This document shows, in pieces, positions 49,351 to 59,958 of a stretch of DNA of 64,000 nucleotides. The first letter of the stretch is position 1; each line of letters begins with the position of its first letter. The stretch covers positions 1-64,000 of the forward strand of contig JAFMIR010000017.1 of assembly GCA_017853885.1 (NCBI GenBank), written 5' to 3'. The notes under the pieces are model-generated. The model searched no databases. It was not told the origin of the DNA and saw only the letters and a list, made by a program, of their open reading frames with translations. Source of the DNA: Prosthecobacter sp. GTDB lineage: Bacteria; Verrucomicrobiota; Verrucomicrobiia; Verrucomicrobiales; Verrucomicrobiaceae. The translations under genes and the position numbers were made by a program.

Positions 49351-50533
49351 GGAAGACGTTTGCCAGGGCCAGTTCAAAGAAGACTTTCCAGCCCAGCGCC
49401 ATCAACTGATCAAAGCGAAAGCGCGGAAGCGTCCAGCGGATGACAATGAAGAAGAGGATGAAAGCGAAAACCTTGGCGAAGAAGGTAGCAATATGGAGCA
49501 GACCAAGCCACCAAGGAGTGTTGCCAGCTTCAAAGGCGAGCCCGAGGTAGGGCGCGAAAGGGATGCTCCAACCACCTAGGAAGAGCGTGACGGCCATGCC
49601 GGAGCCGATGATCATCGCCGCATATTCACCCATAAAAAAGAGGGCGAATTTCATCGAGCTGTACTCGGTATGATACCCGGCGACGAGTTCCGTCTCGCAC
49701 TCCGCAAGGTCGAAGGGCAGACGGTTGGTCTCGGCGAACATCGACACGGTGAAGATGCAGAAACTGATGAAGATCGGGATGAGCAGAACCCAGCGCTGGA
49801 GGCTGAGGCCCTCGCCCCAGAAGGGCAAGAGAAGCCAGCCGTTCGCGTCTTGGTAAGCGGACATCTTGGCGAGGTTCAGCTCACCGTAGATCATGAAGAC
49901 GGGGATGATCGAGAGCCCGAGGGAGATCTCATACGAGATCATCTGGGCACTGGAACGCACGCCTCCGAGGAAGGGATATTTGGAGTTCGACGACCAACCG
50001 GCTAGCACAATGCCATACACACCAATCGAGGCGATGGCGAAGGTGAAGAGCGGCCCGACACTGAGATCGGCGATGACGAGCTTTACTGGCTGCGTAAAGC
50101 CGCTGCCACCGAAAATCGAGATCACGAGGGGATTGAGGAAGCTGAGATCGAGCTCACTGCCAAAGGGCAACACCGCGCAGGTGAGCAGGGCAGGGACCAC
50201 GACAAGGCAGGGAGCCATCCAGTAGTAAACTTTTCGAACATGCGCAGGGACGAAGTCCTCTTTCAGAATGAACTTTAATCCGTCCGCCGCTGCTTGGGCG
50301 AGCCCGCCAATACCGAGCGGATGCCAATCTTTCTTGAAGCCAAAGAGTGTGAGTGGCACACCGACCCGATTAGGCCCCACTCGGTCTTGGATCACCGCGG
50401 AGAGACGGCGCTCGAAATAGACCGAGATCGAGACGAGCGGCAGGATGACCAGAAAGCAGAGGAAAACGATCTTCCCGACCGATACGGCAAGGGACAGCAG
50501 GTCAATGGCGGCAAGAGGCAGCAAAGGGATCAT
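49316..50533 (-). CDS. nuoH: NADH-quinone oxidoreductase subunit H (orphan)
   Basis: Membrane subunit of complex I forming part of the quinone chamber; 405 residues with eight or more helices. Recognisable segments: RLSAVIQDRVGPNRVGVP after the first helix, and AETNRLPFDLAECETELVAGYHTEYSSMKF, the conserved acidic loop. It is slightly longer than E. coli NuoH because of an extended loop near residue 120. It is alone here: no other nuo gene is within reach on either side, although nuo genes normally form one large operon. A CRP-type palindrome lies 45-64 bp upstream of the start. Confidence 0.94.
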   Translation of the reverse strand: MIPLLPLAAIDLLSLAVSVGKIVFLCFLVILPLVSISVYFERRLSAVIQDRVGPNRVGVPLTLFGFKKDWHPLGIGGLAQAAADGLKFILKEDFVPAHVRKVYYWMAPCLVVVPALLTCAVLPFGSELDLSFLNPLVISIFGGSGFTQPVKLVIADLSVGPLFTFAIASIGVYGIVLAGWSSNSKYPFLGGVRSSAQMISYEISLGLSIIPVFMIYGELNLAKMSAYQDANGWLLLPFWGEGLSLQRWVLLIPIFISFCIFTVSMFAETNRLPFDLAECETELVAGYHTEYSSMKFALFFMGEYAAMIIGSGMAVTLFLGGWSIPFAPYLGLAFEAGNTPWWLGLLHIATFFAKVFAFILFFIVIRWTLPRFRFDQLMALGWKVFFELALANVFLTAVLLWWTQK

Positions 50534-50577
50534 CTAAGAGCCGATTATCCGGTCGGGGGCAGGAGCGGCAACCCGAT

Positions 50578-50597
50578 TTTGTGAAAAGTTTCACAAA
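50578..50597. promoter_or_regulatory. CRP/FNR-type palindrome upstream of nuoH
   Basis: Perfect 9-bp arms TTTGTGAAA and TTTCACAAA with a 2-nt centre. It contains TGTGA-N6-TCACA exactly, the CRP consensus half-sites. Located 45-64 bp before the nuoH start and 25 bp past the esterase stop. The centre is too short for a good terminator hairpin, so an operator is more likely. Confidence 0.6.
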
Positions 50598-50621
50598 GTC
50601 TCTTTTCGAGGCTTCGTGACC

Positions 50622-51872
50622 TCACTTCATCTCACGGACATGCCTGAGCGCGGCCTGCTGCATGAATTTCGATGCCGCGGGGGTGTTCGTGTGCCCGGCG
50701 AGGGTGTCAAAGTAGATGGTTTTCGGCACAGAAAGAGCATTGTAGGCCGCATACACACTGGTGGGCGGGCAGGTAGTGTCGATGAAGCCAACCGTGACGG
50801 CCGCGCCCTTGCCTTTTGCCCGCGTGGCAAAGTTCACACAGTCAAAGTAGCGCGAGGCCTGAAGCGCGGCCGGGTCCGGTTTGCCGTCGGGGCCATTCGG
50901 AACGATCTTGGGCCAGCCATTCACGCGATTGGCTTGGCTACCGGTGTGATCACAACCCGCCGGCACGCCAGCGCAGATGAAGCTGACTCGCTTGTCCAGC
51001 CCCGCGGCGGCCAGTGCTTGGAAGCCACCTTGGCTGCTGCCATAAACGATGAGCGTTTTCCCATCCCACTCCGGCTGCGCCGTGAGAAAATCGATGGCGC
51101 GGATAAGGCGGAGGAACATGCCTTTGAAGTAAACCGTCTCGCGATCCTTGTTCCCGTGAGCGCGGTAGTCTTTCAGCTCGCCGTTTTGCAGTGCGGTGTA
51201 AAACTCCGCCGGCCTGCCATTCGGGATGCCGTGGGCGTTGATGTCGAGCGATAGCATACCTCCCTCGTTCAGCGCCCACGAAACGCTGCCGAGCCCCGAA
51301 CTGCGCACACCGGCACCATGCACATGAAGGATGGCAGGCAGGGATTTGGGCTTCGCTCCCTTCGGACGGCCAAAGTAGCCAGACACGGGCTTCCCACCGA
51401 GACACTCGACTTGAAGGTCAAAGGCTTCGACACCCTTCACCGCGGTCTCGACCGGCGTGAGCTTCGATTTGAGCGGCACTTTGGCCAGCGCGGCCTTTTG
51501 CGAGGCCCAGAAGGCATCGAAGTCATCTGGCACCGGCAGGCTCGGTTTGATTTGGAGCGGATCGTAAGCAGCCGCAGCCAGTGCGGAGGCCTTGCCGCTG
51601 GTGGCGCGTAGTTGCAGGAAGCCGGGCTCATCGAGCTTGCCCGTGAGCGAAAGCTTACTGCCTGTGAGCGTCACCTTCTTCGCAGGCTGCGGCTCCACGC
51701 CGTCCTTGCTTAAAACGAGCGTCACCTCCACTGGCTGAGAGGACTCGATGATGAAGGTGGCCGTCTCGCCGATCTTGTAAGTCGCATCCGTGCGATCGGT
51801 GGTGACTTGGAGCGTGAGCTGCTGCGCATATGCCGCAATAGCGAGGAAGAGAAAAAGGGCCGTGAACTTCAT
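50622..51872 (-). CDS. Secreted acetyl-xylan-esterase-like hydrolase (AXE1 family)
   Basis: 416-residue exported esterase. Signal peptide of about 17 residues (MKFTALFLFLAIAAYAQ), an N-terminal beta-sandwich domain to about 105, then an AXE1-type alpha/beta hydrolase. Nucleophile elbow GSSQGG in LIVYGSSQGGFQAL; candidate acid residue in GFIDTTCPPTSVY and histidine in LAGHTNTP, the usual AXE1 ending. It likely removes acetyl groups from xylan or other sugars. The start at 51872 is chosen for the clean signal peptide; ATG at 51881 is an alternative. It follows the MFS gene by about 47 bp on the same strand, suggesting uptake of released products. Confidence 0.83.
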   Translation of the reverse strand: MKFTALFLFLAIAAYAQQLTLQVTTDRTDATYKIGETATFIIESSQPVEVTLVLSKDGVEPQPAKKVTLTGSKLSLTGKLDEPGFLQLRATSGKASALAAAAYDPLQIKPSLPVPDDFDAFWASQKAALAKVPLKSKLTPVETAVKGVEAFDLQVECLGGKPVSGYFGRPKGAKPKSLPAILHVHGAGVRSSGLGSVSWALNEGGMLSLDINAHGIPNGRPAEFYTALQNGELKDYRAHGNKDRETVYFKGMFLRLIRAIDFLTAQPEWDGKTLIVYGSSQGGFQALAAAGLDKRVSFICAGVPAGCDHTGSQANRVNGWPKIVPNGPDGKPDPAALQASRYFDCVNFATRAKGKGAAVTVGFIDTTCPPTSVYAAYNALSVPKTIYFDTLAGHTNTPAASKFMQQAALRHVREMK

Positions 51873-51919
51873 TGCGCCCATGAAACCGGTCTCAAGAGGG
51901 GAATTCTTGCGATCGACAC

Positions 51920-53245
51920 TCACTCCAACGGCTCATCCACCGCACCAGCTTCCTCTTTCTCCTGCGGCAGCAACAGCGCGATGAAAGCGGCAGGGATGAA
52001 AAGCCAGCCGGCATAGTAGAGCGCCGTGTGGTAGTCTCCCACCGGAGCGTAAAGCTTAAAGACCACAGTGCCGATGGCGGCGACGATGCGCCCAATGTTG
52101 TAGCAAAAACCCGCGCCAGTGGTGCGCAGAAGCGTGGGGAAAAGCGGTGGTAGGCACATTGTGAAGAGACCGAATACACCCTGGCATAAACCGATTACCG
52201 CATACCAAATGAGCATCTGCGAATGCGTCCAAGCACTCGCACTGTGAAACGCGACCAGCATGGCTGCGCCGTAGGCCAGCAGCATCACCACGATGGCTGT
52301 GCGATAGCTCCACATCTTGGCGAATGCTCCGGCGACATAGTTGCCGATGATCGAGCCACACATGATCCACACTAATGCCTCGACTACAGCATTCGTTTGA
52401 TCTGGGCCGCTGAGGGTTTTCACCTCCGGCAGGGCGCGAATGAGACTCTGCTGCCAGAACATGAAAGCCCAATGCGCTGTGAGAGACACCGCGCAGATGA
52501 TCAGCACGCGCCAAGTGGTGCTGCGCACGGCAGGGCCAAAGAGCTCGGCAATCCTTGGCGGCTTCGCATCCTTTGCAGCGTGCGCCCATTCTTCGGTCTC
52601 CGGCACGGCTTTGCGGATCCACAGTGTAATCAGTGCCGGCAGGATGCCCACAAGGAAGACGATGCGATGGCTGGTGGCCTCCTGCATCCAACCCTGATTC
52701 ACGATCCAGGCAAACAAACCACCTGCAGCACAGGCCAGCAGCACGCCCATATTCACTGCCGTCTGCAATGTGGCTGCAATCCATGGTCGCCACTTCTTCG
52801 GCCAAGTCTCGGAAAGCAGCGAGGCACCTACCGCCCACTCGCCGCCGATGCCCAGCGCCGAAAGGAAGCGGCAGACCAGCAAGTGCGTCCAGTCCGTGCA
52901 AAGCGCCGAGAGACCGGTGAAGCCCGCATAGAACAAAATGGTGAGCACGAGCGTGCGACTACGACCCAGCACATCGCCAAGTCGGCCGAAAAAGCCTCCA
53001 CCCAGCGCCCACCCGACGAGGAAAGCCGCCTGGATGATCGAGGCCTTTGTATCGACATCCTTCGGCGCGGCAGCAACACCATCGTGCATCAACAAAGCGG
53101 CGACGAAGGGCGTGGCCACAAGTGTGTAGATGTGCATGTCGAGGCCGTCGAAGAGCCAGCCAAGCCACGCGGCGATGCCGGAGCGTTTTTGATGCGGCGT
53201 GAGATCGCTGAGGCGTGTGATTTCGGCGTTGGCAGGCTGGGACAT
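51920..53245 (-). CDS. MFS transporter (metabolite:H+ symporter type)
   Basis: 441-residue major facilitator protein with twelve predicted helices. The loop after helix 2 contains GRLGDVLGRSRTLV, the MFS GxxxD-R signature, and helix 4-5 has the GGEWAVGASLLSETWP motif common in sugar-acid, sialate and aromatic-acid symporters. The substrate is not determinable. The start at 53245 begins MSQPANAEITRL before the first helix; an in-frame codon 20 residues upstream is possible. It lies upstream of the secreted esterase, consistent with a role in taking up a product of extracellular degradation. Confidence 0.87.
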   Translation of the reverse strand: MSQPANAEITRLSDLTPHQKRSGIAAWLGWLFDGLDMHIYTLVATPFVAALLMHDGVAAAPKDVDTKASIIQAAFLVGWALGGGFFGRLGDVLGRSRTLVLTILFYAGFTGLSALCTDWTHLLVCRFLSALGIGGEWAVGASLLSETWPKKWRPWIAATLQTAVNMGVLLACAAGGLFAWIVNQGWMQEATSHRIVFLVGILPALITLWIRKAVPETEEWAHAAKDAKPPRIAELFGPAVRSTTWRVLIICAVSLTAHWAFMFWQQSLIRALPEVKTLSGPDQTNAVVEALVWIMCGSIIGNYVAGAFAKMWSYRTAIVVMLLAYGAAMLVAFHSASAWTHSQMLIWYAVIGLCQGVFGLFTMCLPPLFPTLLRTTGAGFCYNIGRIVAAIGTVVFKLYAPVGDYHTALYYAGWLFIPAAFIALLLPQEKEEAGAVDEPLE

Positions 53246-53311
53246 GAGGGCGCGAGTCTTTCGCAGTGACCCGGAAATGGCAAGCACATTAGCCTGCGTG
53301 GCCAACAGCCA

Positions 53312-54490
53312 TCACTTTACACTAGCACATACCACATCCCCCGCAGCATTTCGCACGTAAACACGGCCGTTGGCGAACACCGGCACGCTCCAGCAACGGC
53401 CGGTGAGCAGCGGCGTGCGGGAAATCGGCTCAAACTTGGCAGCGCTGGCCTTCGCGATGATCAACTCGCCCTTGGCGGTCATGACAATGAGCTTACCATC
53501 AGCAGCCATAAGCGAGCAAAAGCCCACTTCAGCCGCATTCCACTTCTCCACACCGGTCGCAAAGTCGATGCACTTCAGGCTCGCCTGCTTGCTCTCATCG
53601 CCATCACTGCCGTAGAGGTGGCCGTCGATCAACACGCTGGAGTTAAACTGGTTCTTCATCACGCGGCTGCGCCACACTTCAACGGGCTCCGCGGAGGCGA
53701 GATCGAGCAAAGCGCAGCCTTTATTGTAACCGGAGGAGATGAAGAGCTTCGTGCCGCTGAGGATGGGATCCGCTGCATTCACGCCGTAGCTGGTGTTCCA
53801 AGTGTGCTCCCACAAAACGCTGCCGTTGCTCGGATCGACGCCTTTGTAGGCCCGCCGCGTACTTAACACGACCTGCTCCTTGCCATTCACCGCAATCAAA
53901 TGCGGCGTCGAGTAGCCTGCGGTATCGGCTTCGGACTTCCATACGAGCTTGCCCGTGGCCTTTTCAAAGGCGGCGCCGTTCTGGCCGATGTTCAGTATCA
54001 AGTTTGCACCCTGCACGAGCACCGAACCGGAGAAGCCCCACTCAGGAATCTCTGCACCGGTTTCCTCGAGAAAGTTCTTCCGCCACACGATCTTGCCCGT
54101 GGCGGCCTCGAAGCAGATCAAATCACCCCAGCGGCTCAAATGCCAAGCCTTATCCCCTTCGATTACCGGACCGGCGGAGGTGCCGCCTTCGTAGTACTTG
54201 TCGCCGAGTTCAGCCTTGTAGCTGTGTTTCCACACCGGCTTGCCTGTTGCTGCATCCATGCAAAACACCGTGTCCTGGCCATCGGCATGCCCACTGGTGA
54301 AAACACGACCCTCCGCCACTGTAAAGGATGCGAAGCCCGTGCCCACCTGCGCGGTCCACAGCTTGGTCACTTCCGTGCCAACAAGTTTTTCAGACGAAAT
54401 GCCATCGCGATTGGGACCGCGCCACACAGGCCAGTCAGCAGCGGATGCGATCGAGGTAAAGGCGACGAGGAGGACGAGGGGCGATTTCAT
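53312..54490 (-). CDS. Secreted PQQ-type beta-propeller protein
   Basis: 392-residue exported protein with a signal peptide of about 18 residues (ending ASAAD). The mature start WPVWRGPNRDG is the usual beginning of PQQ-like/BamB-like propellers in Planctomycetes and Verrucomicrobia. Blade motifs repeat as DAATGKPVWKH, EAATGKIVWRK, EKATGKLVWKS and DPSNGSVLWEH, giving seven or eight blades. No extra catalytic domain is attached, so it may be a scaffold or binding protein rather than a PQQ dehydrogenase. The start at 54490 fits the signal peptide; an earlier in-frame codon would add 15 residues. It is 66 bp upstream of the MFS gene on the same strand. Confidence 0.85.
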   Translation of the reverse strand: MKSPLVLLVAFTSIASAADWPVWRGPNRDGISSEKLVGTEVTKLWTAQVGTGFASFTVAEGRVFTSGHADGQDTVFCMDAATGKPVWKHSYKAELGDKYYEGGTSAGPVIEGDKAWHLSRWGDLICFEAATGKIVWRKNFLEETGAEIPEWGFSGSVLVQGANLILNIGQNGAAFEKATGKLVWKSEADTAGYSTPHLIAVNGKEQVVLSTRRAYKGVDPSNGSVLWEHTWNTSYGVNAADPILSGTKLFISSGYNKGCALLDLASAEPVEVWRSRVMKNQFNSSVLIDGHLYGSDGDESKQASLKCIDFATGVEKWNAAEVGFCSLMAADGKLIVMTAKGELIIAKASAAKFEPISRTPLLTGRCWSVPVFANGRVYVRNAAGDVVCASVK

Positions 54491-54642
54491 AACACCAATC
54501 AACCGCCAGTGTCGTGATACAAAGGCATTGCTCAAGATGAAGTTATCCGCTGAAAAGGCGCACGAGAGGCCTTGGTTCGTTTCTCGAGCCTTGCTGCGTT
54601 CTGGAAGAATGCCGTGCCCTCGATGCGTATGCAGTTTCCATC

Positions 54643-56031
54643 ATGCTACGCTTCACGGATTCACGCAGTCTGGCCTCCGGTCTCGGCAGGCGTGATTTTT
54701 TGCGTGTGGGATCACTGGGCCTCGCGGGGCTTGGTTTGGGCGATTTGATGGCTGCCTCGCCGAAGAAGCTGCTGAAGGACAAATCGGTGATCTTTCTCTT
54801 CATGCACGGCGGGCCATCGCAGTTCGAGACCTTTGATCCGAAGATGACCGCGCCCTCGGAGGTGCGCAGCGTGACCGGCGAGATCAAGACGACGATCCCC
54901 GGCATCACCTTCGGCGGCACGATGCAGCGGCTGGCGAAGCTCGCGGACAAGTTCAGCATCGTGCGTAGCTTTGTCACGGGCGACTCAGTGCACGACATCA
55001 AGACCATCGTCGGCAAGGACACGCTGAAGGCAAATATCGGCTCACTTTACTCGCGCATTGCCGGGCCTTTGCGCCCAGACAGCGCCATGCCGACGAATGT
55101 GGCGCTGCTGCCGCGTGCGGTGCTCGCCGAGGCTGGACCGGCGGTGAAGCAGTTTGGCGACATCACGTCGAGCGGCGAGTTCGGCGCCACTTACCAGCCG
55201 TTTGTGCCCGGAGCCGGTGGCGCGGCGCAGGCAGACATGACGCTCAGCCTGCCGCAGGGCCGTCTCGATGACCGGCGGCTACTTTTGAGCTCGTTGGACC
55301 AGTGGAAGCGCCAGTTGGATGCCACAGAAGCCATCGGGGGCTTCTCGCAGGTCGAGTCGCTAGCTTTTGATGTACTGCGGCGTGGTGTTTCGGACGCGTT
55401 TGACCTTTCCAAAGAAGACCCGCGCCTCATCGCCCGCTACGACACCGCTCCGCTGCTACCCAAAGACCACATTAGCACCGAGTGGAAGAACCTCGAGCAC
55501 TACGCGGATAACGCCGCGACGCTCGGCAAGCTGCTCCTGATGGCCCGCCGCCTGTGCGAACGCGGCGCGGGCTTTGTCACCGTGACGACAAGTTTCGTGT
55601 GGGACATGCATGCAGACAAAAACAACGCTCCCATGACCACCGGCATGGACTATGTGGGCCGGCCCTTTGATCATGCGGTGTCTGCACTCATCGAGGACAT
55701 CGAAGCGCGGGGCCTGCGTGACAAGATCATGCTCGTGTGCTGTGGCGAGATGGGCCGCACGCCAAAGCTCAATGCGAAGGGAGGTCGCGATCACTGGGGC
55801 GGCCTCGCGCCGCTGTTGATCTACGGCGGCGGATTGAACATGGGGCAGGTGATTGGCCAGTCATCGTCGAACGGCGGCGAACCGTCCTCGCAGCCCGTGA
55901 CCATCCCTGACCTCGTGTCCACAATCCTTCACTCGCTCGTGGATGTGGGCGAGGCACGAGTGCTCGATGGTCTGCCACAGAGTCTCGTCAGCCTACTCTC
56001 ACGTGGCGAACCGATTCGCGGGCTCGTTTAA
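54643..56031 (+). CDS. DUF1501 domain protein (Tat-exported), without PSD1 partner
   Basis: 462-residue protein with a twin-arginine signal RRDFLR at 16-21 and the hydrophobic [13 protein letters not shown] stretch. Family motifs: [19 protein letters not shown] at the start of the domain, SVHDIKTI where related proteins have SxNxx[23 protein letters not shown] near the end. In the usual arrangement a PSD1 gene lies immediately upstream; here the upstream 150 bp is non-coding and the preceding gene is a divergent PQQ propeller. It overlaps the convergent metH stop by 4 bp. Confidence 0.88.
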   Translation: MLRFTDSRSLASGLGRRDFLRVGSLGLAGLGLGDLMAASPKKLLKDKSVIFLFMHGGPSQFETFDPKMTAPSEVRSVTGEIKTTIPGITFGGTMQRLAKLADKFSIVRSFVTGDSVHDIKTIVGKDTLKANIGSLYSRIAGPLRPDSAMPTNVALLPRAVLAEAGPAVKQFGDITSSGEFGATYQPFVPGAGGAAQADMTLSLPQGRLDDRRLLLSSLDQWKRQLDATEAIGGFSQVESLAFDVLRRGVSDAFDLSKEDPRLIARYDTAPLLPKDHISTEWKNLEHYADNAATLGKLLLMARRLCERGAGFVTVTTSFVWDMHADKNNAPMTTGMDYVGRPFDHAVSALIEDIEARGLRDKIMLVCCGEMGRTPKLNAKGGRDHWGGLAPLLIYGGGLNMGQVIGQSSSNGGEPSSQPVTIPDLVSTILHSLVDVGEARVLDGLPQSLVSLLSRGEPIRGLV

Positions 56032-59000
56032 TAACCAAGCCAAGGCCCAAGCCAGCGTTCCATTTCTTCGATGCTCATGCCTTTGCGCTTCGCGTAGTCT
56101 TCGACTTGGTCTTTGCCGAGGACGCTGATGCCGAAATAGTGGGCTTCAGGATGGGCGAAGTAGAGGCCGCTAACGGCGCTGCCGGGATGCATGGCCATGC
56201 TTTCGGTGAGTTCGACGCCGGTTTTGGCGGTGGCGTCGAGCAAAGCGAAGAGGATGGGCTTCTCAGTGTGGTCGGGCTGGGCGGGATAACCGGGCGCGGG
56301 GCGGATGCCGCGGTATTTTTCCTTCACGGTGTCTTCCATCGAGAGGTCGCCTGGCTTTTCGTAGCCCCAAGCGAAGCGGGCTTGTTGATGGAGATACTCG
56401 GCGAAGGCCTCGGCAAGACGGTCGGCGACCGCTTTGGTCAAAATGCCGTGATAGGGATCGTGCGCGGCGTCGAACTCCTTCGCGAACTCATCGGCACCGT
56501 GAATGCCGACGCAGAAGCCGCCAATGTGATCGGTGCGACCGCTGGATTTCGGCGCGACGTAGTCGCTGAGGGCGAAGTTGGCTTTGTCCTTCTTGATGAC
56601 TTGCTGGCGCAGCGTGTGAAAGGTCGTTTTGAGCTTTCCGCCTTCATAGACTTCAATATCGTCACCGACGCTGTTGGCAGGGAAGAGACCGAAGGCTCCT
56701 TTGGCGGTGAAACGCTTCTCCGCGATGATGCGGTCGAGGAGCGCATTAGCGTCATGGTAAAGCTTCAAGGCCTCAACTTCGGCCTTGGCCTTCATCTCAG
56801 CATCTTCATGCGCGGAGGAGAACCGGCCTTCAGCGACGATCCAGCGGCCGCGCAGCTCCCACGAGTGGAAGAAGGGCGACCAGTCAATGAACTCGCGTAG
56901 CGTGGCGATCAGATCCGCGCCTTGATAGACCTTCGTGCCGATAAAGCTCGGTGTAGCGATATCTTGTGCACTCCAGTCGAATTTTTGGCCTTTCTCGCGT
57001 GATTCAGCGAGGCTGAGCAGCTCTCGGTCTTTTTTGCGGCCATATTCTTCGCGGAGTTTCTTGTGGCGCTCTTCGTTGGACTTGATGAAGCCTACGCGTT
57101 GATCCTCAGAAAGGAGTGAAGTGGTCACAGGCACGCTGCGGGAGGCATCGAGCACATGAACGATGCTGCCGCTGTATTTCGGCGCAATCTTGATGGCGGT
57201 GTGTGCCGCACTGGTGGTGGCTCCACCGATCAAAAGCGGCTGCTTGAAGCCGAGACGCTCCATTTCGGAGGCCACATGTACCATTTCATCGAGCGAAGGC
57301 GTGATGAGGCCGCTGAGACCGATGACATCGGCACCGATTTCGACAGCTTTGTCGAGAATCTTCTGGCAAGGCACCATGACACCCATGTCAGTGACTTCGA
57401 AGCCATTGCAGGCAAGAACGATGCCGACGATGTTTTTACCAATGTCATGCACATCGCCTTTCACGGTGGCGAGCACGATCTTGCCCGCGCTGCGCTGCGC
57501 GGGGTTGGCGAGCTTTTCCTGCTCCATGAAGGGCTGTAGATAAGCGACGCTCTGTTTCATCACGCGGGCGCTCTTCACGACCTGCGGCAGGAACATTTTG
57601 CCCGCACCGAAGAGGTCGCCGACGACGCTCATGCCATCCATGAGCGGACCTTCGATGACGGACAGCGGCTTGACGAGCTTCGCTAGCGCTTCGGCGGTGT
57701 CTTCGTTGATGAAATCGGTGATGCCTTTGAGCAGCGCGTGCTCAAGCCGCTTCTCGACAGGGGCTTCGCGCCAGCTCATGTCGATCTCGGCCTTCTTGGC
57801 GCTGCCGGCTTGGCCTTTGAACTGCTCGGCGTAGTCGACCAAGATCTCAGTGGCGTCGGGGCGACGATTCAAAATCACGTCCTCAACCTTCACGAGCATG
57901 TCCGGCGGGATCTCCTCATACACTTCGAGCATGCCGGCATTCACGATGCCCATGTCCATGCCCGCTTTGATGGCGTGATACAAGAACACGCTGTGCATGG
58001 CCTCGCGCACCTTGTTGTTGCCGCGGAAGCTGAAGCTGATGTTGCTGACGCCGCCGCTGACCTTCGCGTAAGGCAGGTTCGCTTTAATCCAGCGCGTGGC
58101 CTCGATGAAATCGACGGCGTAATTGTTGTGCTCCTCGATGCCGGTGGCGACGGTGAGGATGTTTGGATCGAAAATGATGTCCTCCGGTGGGAAGCCGACC
58201 TGATCGACGAGGATGCGATACGCTCGCTCGCAGATGCGGATCTTGTCCTCGTAAGTTGCGGCCTGGCCTTGCTCGTCAAAGGCCATCACCACCGTGGCGG
58301 CGCCATATTGTTTGATCTTCGTCGCGTATTCTTTGAACTTCGCCTCGCCTTCTTTGAGGGAGATGGAGTTCACGATGCCTTTGCCTTGCAGACACTTCAG
58401 ACCTGCCTCGATGATCTCCCACTTCGAGGAATCGACCATGATCGGCACCTTGTTCACCTCAGGCTCGGTTTGCAGGAGGATCAAAAACTTCGTCATCATC
58501 GGCACGCCGTCGATGAGGCCCTCGTCCATGCAGACGTCGATGACGTTTGCACCGCTCTCGACCTGCTGACGCGCGATGGCGACGGCTTCCTCGAGTTTGT
58601 TTTCCTTGATGAGCTTCGCGAATTTTGGCGAGCCGGCCACATTCGTGCGTTCGCCGATCATGAGGTAATTCGAACCGGGGCTGAGCACGTAGGGCTGCGA
58701 GCCGCTGAGGCGCATTGTGTGGGAATCGGCGGGGATCTCGCGCGGTGGCAAGTGCTCGACAGCCTTTGCGATGGCGGCGATGTGCTCGGGGGTGTTGCCG
58801 CAGCAGCCGCCCATGATGTTAACGAAGCCGCTACTGGCAAAGTCGGTGGCGTAACCGGCCATGTCCGGCGGTAGCAAATCGAAGCCCGTCGGCGCGAGCG
58901 GGTTTGGCATGCCCGCGTTCGGATACGCGGAGACGAAGCAATCCGCCTTCGCCGAAAGCTCTTCGAGGAAAGGACGCATTTTGTCAGGACCAAGCGAGCA

Positions 59001-59810
59001 GTTCAGGCCGATCGACAGCGGCTTCACATGCCGCATGGCATTCAAATAGGCCTCCGTGACCTGCCCGGAGATCATTGTCTCGCCACCGGGACCAACGGCG
59101 GCGCTAATCTGTACCGGCAGCTCCAATTTGTCCTCTTCAAAGACCTCGCGGATCGCCACGAGCGCCGTCTTCGCGTTCAACGAATCGAAAATCGTCTCGA
59201 CGAGCAGCGTATCGACGCCACCGGCGATCAGCGCACGCACCTGATGCTTATACGCTTGCTTCACCTGATCGAAGGTGACGTAGCGGAAGCTCAAATCGCT
59301 CAAGTCTGGGAATTGCGAAAGCGACACCGTGAGCGGTCCGATGGCTCCAGCGACGTAGCGCCTCCGTCCTGTCTGCTCGGCGACGATGTCGGCCCATTTG
59401 CGGCACTGGCGAGCGGACTCGAAATTGATTTCCCAAGCAAGTTCGTTCAGGAACGGGTCCTCGATGATTCCTTGGAAAAATTCGGGATTCTTCACTCCTT
59501 CTTTGAAGAACTCGGCTTGCGCGATGCTTGTGGCGGAGAAGGTGTTTGTCTCAATGATGTCCGCGCCAGCTTCAAGGAAGCGCTTGTGGATGTCTTCAAT
59601 GATGTCCGGACGGGTGATCGAAAGGATGTCGCCGTTATTGAGAATGTCCTTCTCGTTGTCGCGGAAGCGCTCACCCCGAGCGGAGGCTTCATCCAGCACC
59701 CCTTTGGTTTTGTATTCACGGATCGTTGTGCCCATAGCGCCATCGATGACCAGAATGCGCTGACGCATGGTGGCTTCGAGTTCCGGGCGGCAATTAGGAC
59801 GAGCGGGCAT
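56028..59810 (-). CDS. metH: Cobalamin-dependent methionine synthase
   Basis: 1260-residue enzyme methylating homocysteine to methionine with methylcobalamin and methyl-THF. Four modules: homocysteine-binding domain (about 15-345) with Zn cysteines in GLNCSLGP and GGCCGNT; pterin-binding domain (about 360-620); cobalamin domain with DVHDIGKN near 786, the Asp-x-His-x-x-Gly that coordinates cobalt; and the C-terminal AdoMet activation domain, ending [19 protein letters not shown]. All normal modules are present, at usual length. The upstream 148 bp to dapL has hairpins that may be a leader. A start at the second Met (14 residues later) is possible. Confidence 0.97.
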   Translation of the reverse strand: MPARPNCRPELEATMRQRILVIDGAMGTTIREYKTKGVLDEASARGERFRDNEKDILNNGDILSITRPDIIEDIHKRFLEAGADIIETNTFSATSIAQAEFFKEGVKNPEFFQGIIEDPFLNELAWEINFESARQCRKWADIVAEQTGRRRYVAGAIGPLTVSLSQFPDLSDLSFRYVTFDQVKQAYKHQVRALIAGGVDTLLVETIFDSLNAKTALVAIREVFEEDKLELPVQISAAVGPGGETMISGQVTEAYLNAMRHVKPLSIGLNCSLGPDKMRPFLEELSAKADCFVSAYPNAGMPNPLAPTGFDLLPPDMAGYATDFASSGFVNIMGGCCGNTPEHIAAIAKAVEHLPPREIPADSHTMRLSGSQPYVLSPGSNYLMIGERTNVAGSPKFAKLIKENKLEEAVAIARQQVESGANVIDVCMDEGLIDGVPMMTKFLILLQTEPEVNKVPIMVDSSKWEIIEAGLKCLQGKGIVNSISLKEGEAKFKEYATKIKQYGAATVVMAFDEQGQAATYEDKIRICERAYRILVDQVGFPPEDIIFDPNILTVATGIEEHNNYAVDFIEATRWIKANLPYAKVSGGVSNISFSFRGNNKVREAMHSVFLYHAIKAGMDMGIVNAGMLEVYEEIPPDMLVKVEDVILNRRPDATEILVDYAEQFKGQAGSAKKAEIDMSWREAPVEKRLEHALLKGITDFINEDTAEALAKLVKPLSVIEGPLMDGMSVVGDLFGAGKMFLPQVVKSARVMKQSVAYLQPFMEQEKLANPAQRSAGKIVLATVKGDVHDIGKNIVGIVLACNGFEVTDMGVMVPCQKILDKAVEIGADVIGLSGLITPSLDEMVHVASEMERLGFKQPLLIGGATTSAAHTAIKIAPKYSGSIVHVLDASRSVPVTTSLLSEDQRVGFIKSNEERHKKLREEYGRKKDRELLSLAESREKGQKFDWSAQDIATPSFIGTKVYQGADLIATLREFIDWSPFFHSWELRGRWIVAEGRFSSAHEDAEMKAKAEVEALKLYHDANALLDRIIAEKRFTAKGAFGLFPANSVGDDIEVYEGGKLKTTFHTLRQQVIKKDKANFALSDYVAPKSSGRTDHIGGFCVGIHGADEFAKEFDAAHDPYHGILTKAVADRLAEAFAEYLHQQARFAWGYEKPGDLSMEDTVKEKYRGIRPAPGYPAQPDHTEKPILFALLDATAKTGVELTESMAMHPGSAVSGLYFAHPEAHYFGISVLGKDQVEDYAKRKGMSIEEMERWLGPWLGY

Positions 59811-59958
59811 GGTGAATGCTAGCGGCTAAGCGGGTCAGGTCAACCCATTCGCATCAACGCATCATGATTTGTAGATGCGTTATGATCTGGGGAATAGGAG
59901 ACCGCTTGGGCCCCCGCCATCCGCCTTGTGAAAGGCTTTGCGTCCTGCGGCTGAATCA
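59811..59958 (-). promoter_or_regulatory. Structured metH leader (dapL/metH spacer)
   Basis: Between the dapL stop and metH start. Read on the minus strand it holds GGACGCAAA followed by a GCCTT/AAGGC hairpin with TCAC loop, then GGATGG, then a GC-rich block. Near metH lies a separate 8-bp inverted repeat. It does not match the SAM, SAH or cobalamin riboswitch cores as I know them; the GGACGCAAAGCC piece recalls half of a c-di-GMP-I element only. Confidence 0.35.
59856..59881. repeat. 8-bp inverted repeat upstream of metH
   Basis: AACGCATC (59856-59863) and GATGCGTT (59874-59881) around a 10-nt AT-rich loop, 46 bp before the metH start. A candidate operator or leader hairpin. Confidence 0.4.
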
